Shown piece by piece: positions 24,012 through 38,513 of a stretch of DNA of 62,000 nt. The DNA is from Lingula anatina (lineage: Eukaryota > Brachiopoda > Lingulata > Lingulida > Lingulidae): assembly GCF_001039355.2 (NCBI RefSeq), contig NW_019775996.1, forward strand, positions 1-62,000. Reading direction: 5' to 3'. How positions within the stretch are numbered: position 1 is the stretch's first letter; each line of letters opens with the position of its first letter. Made by a program: the position numbers and the translations under genes. The notes under the pieces were generated by a model. It was not told where the DNA came from, ran no database searches, and saw only the letters and a list, made by a program, of their open reading frames with translations.

Positions 24012-27000
24012 ATGGGGAGTAGGTTTCTAGGCTGATTTACGACAAATAAATAAAGAAAGGAAGAAAGAATGTTAGGAAGTCAGAAATAAGTTTGCAGTAC
24101 TACATGTAGTTCTAGTTAAAATGAGAAAAATTCCGTTTGAATGACAGTCAGACTAGCTTACGACTTAGATGAGCTTTTTGCAAAACCGCCGACAAGATCA
24201 AAGTATGTTGTAATCCAATATTCTCGAATAATCCTCGAGTATAACCACTCCTGCTTTGATTTAATTAAAGCTGACTCAGAACTCCACTTTTGTTATTATA
24301 TCATTTTTACCAGGTATGTAGACGATATGATATCGCTATTATAAATTATATATAATTATGTGTCATGATCAGCAAGCCTATGTATGATGTCAATATCACC
24401 CTATCTTAAGGATGGGTAACAAAATACAATTTTACCTGGGCTAGGTCGATTCCTATTTTAGATCAAACTGTTCCGGTTGAAAAGTTTTACCTATGATATA
24501 GATTAGTCATGTAAAGTGGGATGAGACAGATTATGAACTAAATACCATGGAACTGTGTTTAATCCAGTATTTTAATCTGAAATTTGCCAGGTTTTAGCTT
24601 AGCCTCAAGTTAAGATATACAAGATATAGAAAGGAAGTGGAATTTCAAAAGATTCTAATCTGGGTGTTACCTGGTCTTAACCTGGTTTAGATCACGTTTT
24701 GGAAGGTGCAGGTTTAAAGAAGAGATGTCGGCCTCATTTGTCTGACACATAAAACATATTCTAGATTGAAATCGACAGTTTTGTGGTGAGGGTTCTGTTT
24801 GGAAGATCTTTACACGGTCGGTGTGTACGGCACTTACTTTCAAGATATGTCAGAAGTCAGTAAATTACATTATTTTAACATATTTGGGTAATATTCTTGA
24901 GGAATATCTGAATCTTGATTTCACCTGTGTGTGTGTGTCTGTGTCACTCAGAAAGAATGCGGCTTCATGAATGAAATAAAAAAAAAAACTGTTGGAATGA
25001 CACCGTTTATACACTTGCGGATCAAGGCCTGAGATCCAGGAAAGGGGAGGAGGGCAATGATAGAATTATAAAACAGAATATATATTCACGGCAAGTTGAT
25101 GGTAAAAGGTTTTGGTCCGGTTGTCTGTAGCATTATATTTCGTCCAATTGAAGGGCACACCCTCGAAGCTAAAGGATTGGAGTTGGGGGGGGGGGGATGT
25201 CAACCACTGTGGTACCTGGATCCGCCTCCCTCAAGGGGGGGGGGGGCATGTCAACCACTGTGGTACCTGGATCCGCCTCCCTCAAATCACGAACTTTGAG
25301 CTGTCTATTTTGTTTCTAACTGAGGCAATGAGCCGTTTGTGTAGGACCCTTCTGCTGCTATATATGCTTTTTTGCTGCATCTAATGTTCGTATATTACAG
25401 ATACACATTGTGTTATGGTGACAACTCTTTATTTTGACATACAAATATCTCGATGACCTTTCATAACTGCAAGTCAGCTTTTTTATGAAGAGGAATATGA
25501 TCTATTAGACATCATATCTTAGACAAGTCATTTTTAACTGACCAGACACGCTTGTTTTGGCAAAATATTTTGAATGTGTGTGTAATATTAGACCCTTTGA
25601 TCTGTGTACTGCATGTGCTAATGTAGAAAAAAAGCACGGTTTATCCCTAAGACAGTCATTCGGGGGGGAAAGAAGTGACCACGATTTCAACAAAATTGGA
25701 AAAAAATGTGTTGGCCCTTGGCGGAAGTCTGAGCTCTCATCGCACCCTCTTGTTAATTCATCCATTTATTCATTCATTCATTCCATCACTCGCCATGAAG
25801 CAGCTCCGGTCAAATGGCTGCTGCCCGGTGTGGCCAAAGAGGGCACATGGTCGGATAACAAGGTGTTTTTTAATGAAGCATTTACACTTGTGCAAAACCA
25901 CCATTTATTTAGTCACGGTAACGATATATACAGGGTATAGCCATAATATGTCTTGTGAGTCACCGAGAGAGTGTCCTTGGAGAAGGTTGCCTGCAATGCA
26001 GCGGCAGCCGATTAATTTCTTTTTCTCATTAAATAAGTAGGTATATGGCTAACGTTTAAGGAATACTACGTTGTTTGCTCTTATATCTTGCCTTGGCTAA
26101 GGTCTGCGCCCCAGGAGATCTGTCTTGTTTTTCTATGTAATACGGTGTTTTACACCGGGCGTTGGGAACTATACATTCACAATGCCATCTATATTCCTGT
26201 TAACAAACATGGCTAACGACAGATGTCATGAAGTTCGTTTATCATAGCCGTGTTTCTGTGTACATTCATATTTATCAAACACCTGTAAGACTTGAAACAA
26301 ATATGTGTACTCCCAGCATCCCTCTCAAATTATTTCATTTATTTATTCATTAAAGAATGCCTTTGCAGTACTAAATTTACTACAAAAGTATAATTTAAAC
26401 TGCAATAACAATTTTTAAAAAATGCACAAAATGTTAGGTATGACAAAAACTGATGAAGACGAATTATTATTTTCTATATATACCGCTTATTTGCCAATTT
26501 GTATATGCCTATGTGTAAACATATATCTCAGTTGGTGCAGTTTGTTGGCTGACAATGCTTTTTGAAGGCAATGGAGAAGGTTTTTGTATTAACAATTTAC
26601 ATGCAATGTTTATGGAGCTTGATCCACAATGACCAAGTCAGCATTTTGATTTACATCTTGGCTGCAATGTGTTTGATTATCTGATGAGTATTTGATAATC
26701 TGTAACTTTACACTCAGAATAGGCAGACAGACTGATTTAACATTGATTTAACGATGGCAATGTTTCTTGAAAGATAGCATAACACTGATTTTGTATTTAT
26801 GAGCATACAATAGGCGTTGGACCTTTTTATAACAATAATAAAAAATACTGGTATTTTAGCAACTTTTCTTTTAAAACCAGATTTTACCCCATCAAATATT
26901 TTCAGAGAAATGTGATTTTGCTATATAAAGATCTGGCGCTCATATTTTGCCTTTATATTTCGTTGAAATGTCATTAACATACGCCACGCCCACTTTCAGA

Positions 27001-29355
27001 GTACGGACCCTGGGGCCCGTGGTCCACGTGTTCAGCTTCGTGTGGTCCCGGCATCGAGCAGAGGACTCGGGTATGTCCGGGTAACGCCGTGTGTGCCGGA
27101 ACTCCGAACGAGATTAGAAGCTGTAACCTGGTAAACTGCGGTAAGTAGAGAGGCTATGGAACATTTTTTTTTGCGTAATTTGAGCACACAATATGCAGTT
27201 GTTTATTAGACTATTAGATAACAATTATTACTCAAAATGTTTATTAATAATGCTCTTAAAAATGAAATATGCTGAAATGTCATATTGTGGTGAACATGTT
27301 GTAGTGAACTATTTAAAAGTTGTTTTTAGAATCTAAAACGGGTAAAACCTCCAATATGCGGTTAGGGGTGTTTTCAAAATGCGTTCCTGTAATATATTTC
27401 ATCTAAGCTAATAAGTAATTGTTAAGGAGAATAAACAAAAGGAAAAAAAAACCTAACACCTTTTCTCTATCTAACCTTGAAAACCACTTAATAAAAAAAA
27501 ATGAATGTAGTGTACCATAGCCTGCACCAGGCAATCTTTCAAAACCCTCACAGTACAGATTACATAAGAGGCCAGCTGTCCCGGCAAGCACAGGTTCTTA
27601 CCTCTTTTAACTCTCCCAACCCGCACGTCGCATATTAAGGAAGATAAATGACCCTGTCACCGAGGAAATTGGTGACAAACTGGTCTGTTATAAATAAAAC
27701 AGATTGGGGCGAGACTTCATTGCTGAAGTGGTGTGTTACACAATGGGGTAGTGTAAGAAGTGGTAGTTTTAATAATGCTTCTAAAAGACTTTGAGGAAAT
27801 AACAAATACGAAATACATGAATGCCAGTCTTTGTTTAGTACACGGAGATTGGATATTTAGTAAACTGGCATTCTGTCATTTGGACTGAAGAGAAAGGTTT
27901 AAAGAAAAGTGGTCTGTTTTATAGGCACAGCACCTCCAGTTATTTCCATGACACATTCCCTATCACCCCGCCATAACAATCATTATTCATCATCTGGACC
28001 GTGTACTTTGAATGTGTCATTACAAATTCAACTGATTTTGTTTCATGATATTGGTCACCAATTAATAATAAAACCGTTTGTCTCTATAATTCGACTAGAT
28101 CAGTATCAACATCTGAACTTTCTATGTCTATTTTGAAACTGACACATAGAGCATTTGCTAATTGTCCATACCCTTAATCACACCAACTCATGGTATTGTT
28201 GACGAAATGTCTGCCTTTTTACAACTTTCCGCCTACCTACAAGTTAAATCTTGCGCAATAGGATGTAAGGCTCGTTTATAATTGTAACACTGATGGTAAA
28301 AGCGAGTCCTTGTGGACCATATTGGCACTTGGTGAAAATCAAGCTCCGTAAGGCTCTTCAAATCCATATTTAATCATTTGCCAAGACAATTTCTACGATT
28401 ACGTTTCTCGGCTTCTGTTATTGAAATATAATAATGCCACTGTGGTTGGATTGTCCGATAACGCGAGTTGTCCCCATTTCCGGGTACACCTACGCTTGTC
28501 TGAACTGAGCTGAACATGCTGTCCTGCAAAACAACTTTGTTATACTGAATACAATGGGATAGTTTTGTAAGAGGACGCATTCTAAGCACAATGTGTTACA
28601 ATTTAGGGGCCAAAGGAGCAAGTCTAAATCGCCGTGCTCCCGTTAAACTGACGTATCACATCCTGTGATGTCAGAATACCGTGTTGATGCTCCCGATGTT
28701 ATCAAGGTCGGGGCGTTTTATGGGGGTTGGACACGATAAGGTGGCGGAGGTCTTTTATCATGCTTATGATGCTAATATATTCAGCCATACGGTTATATCC
28801 CCTTGAATATCGTTTTAATGGTTTTTGGTATTCTAGATATTATGATATACGGACTTGACTGGCTCATATAGTCTGCTGCAGTATTATTTCAGAAGATTGT
28901 AGTCAAAGATAGTGTCAAATACATGGTTAAGCAAAACTATGAACAAAAAGACAAAATAAAAACTTAAACAACTTTTAAAATATTTTGATTCTTTGTGATT
29001 ATAATGAATATTGAAAGATACATGAATGGAGTAACGAAGAACCAGATAAACAGATACATTTACACTGGAAAACTCATTGTAGGACTTGAAGTCAGTGCCA
29101 TATTACATGACTTTCAGCAAAGACAGCAGGGCACATTTATCAGCCAAATTACGGAAGATACCAACTGTGCATGCTATTGACAAAAAAGAATAAATACATA
29201 AATTGATGAGGGAATTAAAAATGAGGAAATAATTAATTAATTAAATATTTGTGTGAATCCAGTCCCTTTCGCAACATCCTACAGATGTATAACTGCTAGC
29301 ACACTGAGTATGCACTGTATAGCTTTATTTTATCATATAGCATCGTATACTGTTG

Positions 29356-29387
<32 letters not shown>

Positions 29388-29652
29388 TTAAATAACACAT
29401 TCCATAGCAATCACAATTGTTTACAAATTAAAAGGTAAAATCTCTTCCAGGAGAGTTAAACTACGGTCCATGGTCAGTATGGGGGCCCTGCACGGCCACA
29501 TGTGGGTACGGGATGCAGGACAGGACCAGAGAGTGCAACAGTCCCTTCGGCTGTGCTGGCCTCGCCACGGAAACCAGACAGTGCACGCTATTAGACTGTC
29601 CCACCATTGTTAGTAAGTGTGAACTCACCATCATCATCCTCGTCAACACCAC

Positions 29653-29686
<34 letters not shown>

Positions 29687-32600
29687 GTTATCTTAATCAT
29701 CATCATCATCATCAGTGCTCTTCGTCCCGTGTGGGACATAAGGCCACATTATCTTAATAAGACGCAGACTTAATTTGTTTCAGCTTACATACTGTGGTCT
29801 ATATAGTATGTCAGATTAACATTGATTAACTTACCCAATATCTAAGTTTGGCCATAGTCCGTGTCAAAGAGGTATTGGATACAATATTTAAGGCACAGAA
29901 TTCCTGTAATTAACAATTTTAAAACTTATTTCAAAATTTTCGGTGCAAGTTTTCTCTTCTTTGTTTTCATATAACTACCAGTATTTGATTTCGTTATATG
30001 TAGCGAAACAGGCATTAGTTTTATAAAGATAGCTATGCAAATAATAATGGGAGATCTGCTGTATGGTTTTACAAGTGTTTAACTCATACAGTGTAACATA
30101 GTATAAAATATAGTTTAGTAAATATAGCATAGTACCAAAAATAGTTTAGTTTGGAAATTATAGAGTTTGGGTTTGTTTAGTATAATTTTTTTAGACCCGG
30201 ACCGAGATTGGATTCCAGTAGTAACTAACAGTTGGGGTAGAATGAATTTTAGACTTAACTTAGAACACACTGGTTGATTTTAGAAGCCACGTGGGGTGAG
30301 TGGTCGTCTTATACCAGTTGTTCTGTATCCTGTGGTAGCGGCGTGCAGTCCAGGTCACGTGTTTGCACTGTAGATGGCGCTTGTGTAGAGGGCGCGGCCA
30401 CAGAAGAAACTCCCTGCGATGCAGGAGCATGTCGTACGTAGTTGGCGGGTAGCAGTTTAGTGATCCTACAACTGTAGTTTAGAAAATGATGCTTGTTTTG
30501 ATTTTTCTAGTAAACTAAAAGCATTGATATTTATACCTTTATGCTTGTATAGTGGATATAAAACTTCTAAATAGAGGGATCTCAGTTGACATTACATGCT
30601 CATCAAAAATACTTGGTTTTTGCTTTAGGGATTTTAACATGAACTATTTTACGTGGTTTTATTACAACCACAAATATCGGTCTAAGATTACATTCACCAC
30701 CCGTTGCGAATAACAACTGAATGATTCTGATTGAAACTGCATGCATTTCACAACGAATTTGACCTTTGAACTTAAAGTCGACGTTATTGTTTGCGGATAA
30801 ATGGCTTTGGGGTGTTCTTTTCACTCCTGAACATATCAAACAACACTCAGTATTATATATACCTTTGATTTTCTAGCCGTGAACTGGAACCCGTGGTCGT
30901 CATTTTCACCCTGTTCTGCTACCTGCGGCACTGGGACCCGATACAGGAGTAGAAACTGCCCGCTAGATGGCGCTTGTATAGGGGGCGAGGCAAGAGAGAC
31001 GATTCCATGCGATGCTGGCGCCTGTCGTACGTAACACAATCATTTTTTTAATTATGATTCCCGAGGTTTCCGAAAAATTATAAAACAAATTAATTGCAAT
31101 CCAATGTTGTTTGTATATGAATATACAAACTCATATGTTTTACAATGTTACATTTCCATGAAGGATTACAAGCTAATTGTTTCATTAAACTCAAACATTA
31201 AATTAAGTTACAAGCATCAAGATACAAGTTATCACTTCTCACCGAGTTTCGCAAATACATTTCATTTAAGAATGTAATACTTAAAGAATTTTTCAATTTT
31301 CAGCTGTGAATTGGAACCAGTGGTCGCCATTTTCGAGTTGCTCAGCAACTTGCGGTAGCGGGGTCATCTTCAGATCTCGAACTTGCCCGATAGATGGCGC
31401 TTGTATAGGGGGTGCGGCACGGGAGGAGAGGACGTGTGACGCTGGACCGTGTCGTACGTATTTGACAAAATTAAAGATCACTTTATAATTTATGATCCAT
31501 GTTATATGCAAATTAATAGGCCCCCTATGCTTTGCTTTTGGAAAACAATGTATTATACATTGTTTGAATTGGGACAGAACCTAGGCCTACTTATCGTTCA
31601 TTTCATGTATCACTGCAATGATTTTATTTAAAGTAATAATGTACATTAAGAAATATGCCAGTAAAGAATTATTATTAAACAACTAATAAGCGATACTATA
31701 GTATAATGGAAGAAACTATAAAAATTGGACTACAAAATAACTAAATGAAACATAACATTACTTACATATAGATGCTTACATATAGAAAGCTGCCAGGTAG
31801 AAAATTGTTTTAATAGATACTTTTTAATCATAAAAATAAAACTAGGATATATATATTAAGCTACGTAGATTGTAACAACTTAATATTTTAGCGGTTTTCT
31901 GGGGCGAGTGGGGGCCATTTACTGCTTGTTCGTCTAGCTGCGGGGCAGGTGTGCAGACGAGAAAACGAACTTGTCCGATAGAGGGCAGTTGTGTAGGAGG
32001 AGCCGCGGAGGAAGAACAGCAGTGTGATGCAGGAGAATGTCGTATGTAGTCAAATAGTTTAATCAGTTTAAATTCAAAAGGTAAAAAGCTATCATCGGGG
32101 AAATTACAAATACATATAGGTTTGGCGAAAAGTTAATCATTTATCTTACACTTGCCCATTTTATAACTATCAATGGGTGCATTTGTTATACTAGTAATGT
32201 GCACTACATTTTGCTTATAGAAAGTAATCCTTTAATGGTGGGATAGGGAAAAGCCGTAGCCAATTAAAAAAAAATAGTGACACGAAAATGGGGAGTCCTC
32301 TCACACCTTTAGCGATTAAGACTGATGTGGTTGAAAAAAAAAAAGAAATGTTTGCAACATGTTGTTATTTGTTAGTAGGCTACGTATTTTTGCGCAACAC
32401 TGTTCACTGTTTTTTAACCATTTTATAATCTATACACCTTTATATTTTTTTAAACTGAACTTGGTCAATGTGCTCTGAAAGGATGCGGGTTTTATTAACA
32501 GCAGTTCCGAATTTTTCTTTCCTAATCAGCCATGTTTATTGCTGCTATAGTTACTGCATATGTACAGTAGGTGTACTTAAATGTACTACAATAGGACAAT

Positions 32601-34830
32601 CAGATATTAACGTTTTCTTCTTATAAAAGTTTTTTTGTCTATCGGACATAAATAAGGAGGGGGAGTTTGGGACAGGAGAAAGTGACTATTTGACCAAAAA
32701 CAGCATCTGTCTCCAAAATATATTTTAAAAAATTGTCACTAAAATACTGGACTTAAAAGGACCAAAATGGCTGATGTGAGAGGAAAATAACTCGGACTAA
32801 ATTCTCTTTTCCTAAATATAGTCCTACACACCTAACAAAACCTGCTATATCATATCTGGGAAAGACGGTGCGCGGTAGACCTATACTAAAATATAGCAAA
32901 AAAAAAGTGAATCGAGGAAAATCCAGGTGTAAATCTTTATTCGCTGATACCACACCCATATGCGTGGTGCAAATTGTTAAACAGAAACTTTTTTTTAATT
33001 TCTCTAATTTCTAATTCTCTCTGTGAAATTCACCATGTCTCAAACTTCAAATTGAAAAAAAAAGTAAAAGCTTCAAAAGGTCTACTACGCACTGTGTCCC
33101 TGTCACCTGTGTTTGCCTTGCTCTCACCCCGACACCTTTCCAGCTCTCCTATGGGGGCCCTGGTCAACGTATTCTCCCTGCTCGGCAACCTGCGGCGTTG
33201 GTATGCACTTCCGGCAGCGAAAATGCTCGATAGATGGCGCTTGCCCCATGGGGTCTGCTGTTGAACAGATGCAGTGTTATGCCGGAGATTGTCGTACGTA
33301 ATTCCACTTAGAACCACACTGCATCAATTGTGTTGTTCTACCCATCAGTTGCGTTCTTGCACCTGGTAGCAACTGCATCGAAAAAAATACCTTAAGTAGC
33401 GTTTTCACTGCAAGCTGTTGATACAGTTGGATAATATGATGATTTAACATTTTTTCTGACCTGACTAACCCTTTCATCCTTATTTGATATTATAATAAAG
33501 TATATGCCATATTGTATTCAATCCCATATCACCCAATTATTATGCGTGCTGCTTGATGCATACCCCTTTCTGCTTGAAGGCATTTTCTTTTGTACATAGG
33601 TGTACACTGTACTGTACTAACTGTGAATATATACCGGTACATGTACCATCAAATCTAGGAATCAAATTTGCTGCATAAATATAAAGTTGTTTATATATAA
33701 AATAAATCGTTTTCAGCTGACATTTACTCTCCCTGGACGCCGTGGGGTGATTGTTCTCGCTCATGTGGACAGGGAATGCAGGAACGCAGCCGCTTCTGTA
33801 CTGGACGCTGCTTTGAACCGACTAAAGAAACCCGAGAGTGCGTGCTGGCTATCTGTGAAGGTGAGGGGAAATCTCGCGAGATTATCATAGAGGGAGAAAG
33901 AGAGAGAGGGAGAGAGAGAGAGAGAGAGGGAGGGAGGGGGAGGGAAGAGAATGAGTTACAAATATACCCGCACATATCTGAGGCATCATAAATAATGAAA
34001 TCATATTACAAAGCTGCAAATATAAAACATATTGCTCTTTGTATGGTACTGATTATAAATGAACACGTCTTGCTTAAATATTAATTCCATTGTCCACTCC
34101 AGTCCCTGTATGGACACAGTGGTCAACCTACAGTCCGTGCAGCGCCACCTGTGACAATGGCGGCGGTCAGGGTGTCCAGGAAAGGACCCGGATCTGTCCG
34201 TCTAATGACCCCACACAGTGTCCAGGAGTTGGTAAAGAGACCAGGGACTGCTTCATTGCCTGTGACAGTAAGTACATGGCGGGGCTGTGACTTTTATTGG
34301 CTCATGAAAAAGTATACTGGTTTAAAAATTACATCAATAAAATTATCTCAGTAGATATATCGTAATATTAGTATATTAATTTTTGTCGTTGTACTTGCCA
34401 GAAATACTGGGATACAAAGATTACTTGGCTTTGGCTTATAATGCTTGATTAGCTACAGCTAATGTATTTTCAAGAAGGTTGGAAAGGAATCTTCAAAGCT
34501 AGTGAAGGAGGGGTGTGTGAAGCAACTGTTAGCCTACTCGTGGACACCTTTGTTTACTTTAAGTTGCATGTCCTATGCAGCTACTGGAAGGCAATATTCT
34601 CTGTATATTTCAATATTTTAAAAGCCTTTAATCGATATATTCTCCTCCCTACAGCTGCGTCGTGGGCCAACTGGCTGGAATGGGGTCAGTGTTCAGTGAC
34701 CTGTGGTCAAGGCGTCCAGGAGAGACAGAGATTCTGTGCACGTGCTTTCCCGACCCTCACCTGTCCTGGGGAGGACAAAGAAACGAGAACCTGTTCCGCC
34801 GGACTGTGTCGTAAGTTATCTGTGTGTGTG

Positions 34831-34914
<84 letters not shown>

Positions 34915-36124
34915 ATTCATATATAAGATGCACGTAAATATCATTTACCCGTACACATCATATTTGAAACAACATAATTAGTGACATCAAATCAATTACC
35001 CGTAGAACCAACCAAAATTGTTCGGTGCTGATTACTACATGAAAAGTTAAACATACCCTTTTCACATGGCATCATAAACTAATTCCAGCGTCCACTCCAG
35101 TGCCAGAATGGACGCAGTGGTCAACCTACAGTCCGTGCAGCGCCACCTGTGAGAATGGCGGCGGTCAGGGTGTCCAGGAGAGGACCCGGTTCTGTACTTC
35201 CAATGACCTCACCCAGTGTCCAGGAGTCGGCAGAGAGACCAGGGACTGCTTCATTGCCTGTGACAGTAAGTACACGGCGGGATTGAATCTTTTATCGGCT
35301 CATAAGCCATTACAAATCAGGGGCGGACCCAGGATTATTTGAAGGGGAGGGGCGGTTTTTCAGGAATGACAGGCCTCGGATGTGAAGCCCCCTCATAGTG
35401 TTTTGGAGGGCAAACAGTGCCATTTGGGGCTTAATATCAGCTAGTCAAAATTCTAATTCCAAGAAGGGAATATCAGTGTTATTTTTTTTCAGAATCTAAA
35501 GGGGTGGGGGCGGGGTCAGGACACCCCCTTCTAAATCCGCCACTGCAAATGTATCATAACTTCCAATATTCTGAAAAAAATATAAATGCAACAATAGCAT
35601 AAATTTAGCAAATACTTTTATATTAAAATATCACCTTTTGTTTTTTATTTTTGACAGAAACACTAGGATACAAAAACTACTTGGTTTTGTCTCGTTTTGC
35701 TTGATTAACTATTTCAAGAAGAATGGAGAAGTTCGAGTCTCTGAAAGTAATGAAGAGAGGGGCGTGAAATACCGGGACGCTCTGACACCTTTGTTAAATT
35801 ATAGTTGCATCCCCTAGTGCATACACGATCGTCGGCATATTTGAATATTTAAAACGCCTTTAACCCATGTTTTTTCCCTCCCCACAGCTGCGTCGTGGGC
35901 CAACTGGCTGGAGTGGGGTCAGTGTTCAGTTACCTGTGGTCAGGGCATCCAGGAGAGAAAGAGATTCTGTGCACGTGCTTTCCCCACCCTCACCTGTCCT
36001 GGGGATGACAAACAAACGAGAACCTGCTCTGCCGGACTGTGTCGTAAGTTATCTCTGGTGTGTGTGCGTTTTTGTGTGCGTGAATGCATTTGTGTGTTAG
36101 TGTGGTGTGTGTGCGTGTGAATAC

Positions 36125-36173
<49 letters not shown>

Positions 36174-38478
36174 TTGGTCATTTTTGACTAGGCATGATTG
36201 TTTGTCAAATAAGAACAACCATTAAGTACACATGAATAAACTGTCAGACAAGTTAACCACGTTTCTTGTTTCCACTTCCCAGCCTCTCAGTACACGCAGT
36301 GGGGTGTTTGGGGACAGTGCTCCGTCACTTGTGGGGACGGCATACAGAGAAGAAACCGGATATGTCTAGGGGGCGCATGCGCAGATCCTACAACAGAGAC
36401 GAGGGCCTGCAGCATTATTTGTGAAGGTAAGTAATTGCGACTCCACAAAATTGAAACAGCACGTATTTTGACATATTGGTCATTGGGAGAATGTTTATTG
36501 GCAATTTCTACCGCGGTGGTTTTCTTAAAACCCCATAAAAGCAGCAAACACAGAACGTTTTGATAACGTTATCATATGGTTGCATAAAACAAACACAAAT
36601 TAAATAAATAAAATAAATAAACGCCCGGTGTTTGCTGGGCTGATAGAAGGTTGCCAGAGACAATGTGTCGGATGTTTATATTCTAGAAGATAACTGGACT
36701 TACACGTAGTTCCAGCAAGACTGGCCTGCTTTAGATGACTTTCCAAGAAAATTTGCAGATTGCTGGAATAGATTTAGAAGATTTGGTTTTAATTCCCATT
36801 ACTTTTTCACCCTTTAATTACTTGTACTTTTGTACTAATTTGGTGATGGAATGGTACGCTTGCTTGGTAGTTTTTTTTTTTAGACGGAAAACACCTGTAG
36901 AACCCATACATGTATGTCTTTTAACAGCATGGTTACAATCATCTGGGTTTTTCCGTAGATAATAGAAGTAAATATATGTCACACATCCACCTACACTGAT
37001 AACGCCGACTGACTTGGCTACACTGTGGGTCGCCTTGGTTTAGTCCTAGAATTGAGCAAAATTAATCGTTGTTGGAATCCGCATACATTAATATATCCGC
37101 ACCATTATCGTGTCATTTGTGTGTTAATTAACACAGCTGTTTTTCCTCCACAATTAACTTGAATAGACCTTCGTTTGTCCAGTTTATGTAATGACGTGTT
37201 GATTTTGTCCTTTCCGGTTATGTTAAAACCTTACACCTTCATTGTATCTCGTCGTTCATTGTTTGCCATCAGCTTTCCTCGTTTCTTGCGTCATTTCACC
37301 TCCCTAAGCACTTTATCCCCTAGACTCACTAAATGTTCAGTATACCGAAATATGTAACGTGCATATATACCAAATTAACACAGCTTTTCCTCTCCACAAT
37401 TAATATGAAGTTGGTGGAAATCGCTGGGAGATTATCCGTCTATTTGATCACTAATGAACCAGGTGTAATTGAGAATCCTTTGTTTATATTTATTCCAACC
37501 CAAGTAATTTATTTAACGTTTATATAAATGTTAACCGATAATTCGACACGGTTCTTAGGCGTATCAGCACAATCGTTTTCGCAACGTTTTCCCAAACTCA
37601 CATGACAGTTAACGCGATTTATTACGCAACCGCTATTTCACGTCGCGACATGACCGTTGTACGGAAGTATACGGTGGAACTTGGAATCAGTACAATGGTG
37701 GATGGTGATTTCTATCTTGTTAGTAGCGTAGTGTTGATCAGTTAGACCAAGTAGTTTGGAGTGTGACTCATGTTGAAGGCAAGGTGGCTGGTAGACCAGG
37801 GAGACGGGGGCGGCATGGTGACGTCAGAGATGTTTTCAGGTCCACACCGTAGTTTTTTTTCTCTCAATGGTAAGTGACAGTGGTACCTTTGGGTGTTAAC
37901 GCGCTGTAAGCATGTTGTGTGATAGATATAGTTTTCTTTGAGGGGTAGACACGAAACATTTATTTTGATATTGAAGGTGGCTTTAATTTTAAACATTCAA
38001 TTTCAGACAAAGCTGCTCAGGCATAATCCGTCTCCTGCTCTTGTTGTAATATCATATATCATTTCTGTTATCATGTTGGATATTAGTGGCGTGAAATCAA
38101 ACATAAGTAAAACATGTTTAGTCTGATTATTTAAGACATATGCCAATATATACTTGGCTACTGTTCCTCAATATCTGTATATGTATGGTTACTGATTGAC
38201 GTTTTCAGCACCAAAACCTGTTGTCCCAGTTGTCCCAGTGGCTCCGGTGAACCCAAAACCGAACGGACAAACAAACGTTATCCCTAGCGAACCAGTGAAA
38301 CAACCCGTGATGGGAAGTAAGTGGTAGTATTTGGAACTATGGACTCTTTGAAGTAAACCGATTAACAGTTGTTATTCAGTCCACAGTTTAGCTTAGTAAA
38401 GCTACATAAGGAAGACATGTTTGAGTAAATCTGAGGCAATGGCTTTTCTAGCTCGGGTCGGTTAAACAAACAAACAAA

Positions 38479-38513
<35 letters not shown>

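Noticed and set aside
24141-24344. Open frame ending [10 protein letters not shown], resembling a reverse transcriptase YVDD box
   Set aside because: Only the tetrapeptide and neighbours fit; the preceding residues show none of the other RT motifs and the frame is short.
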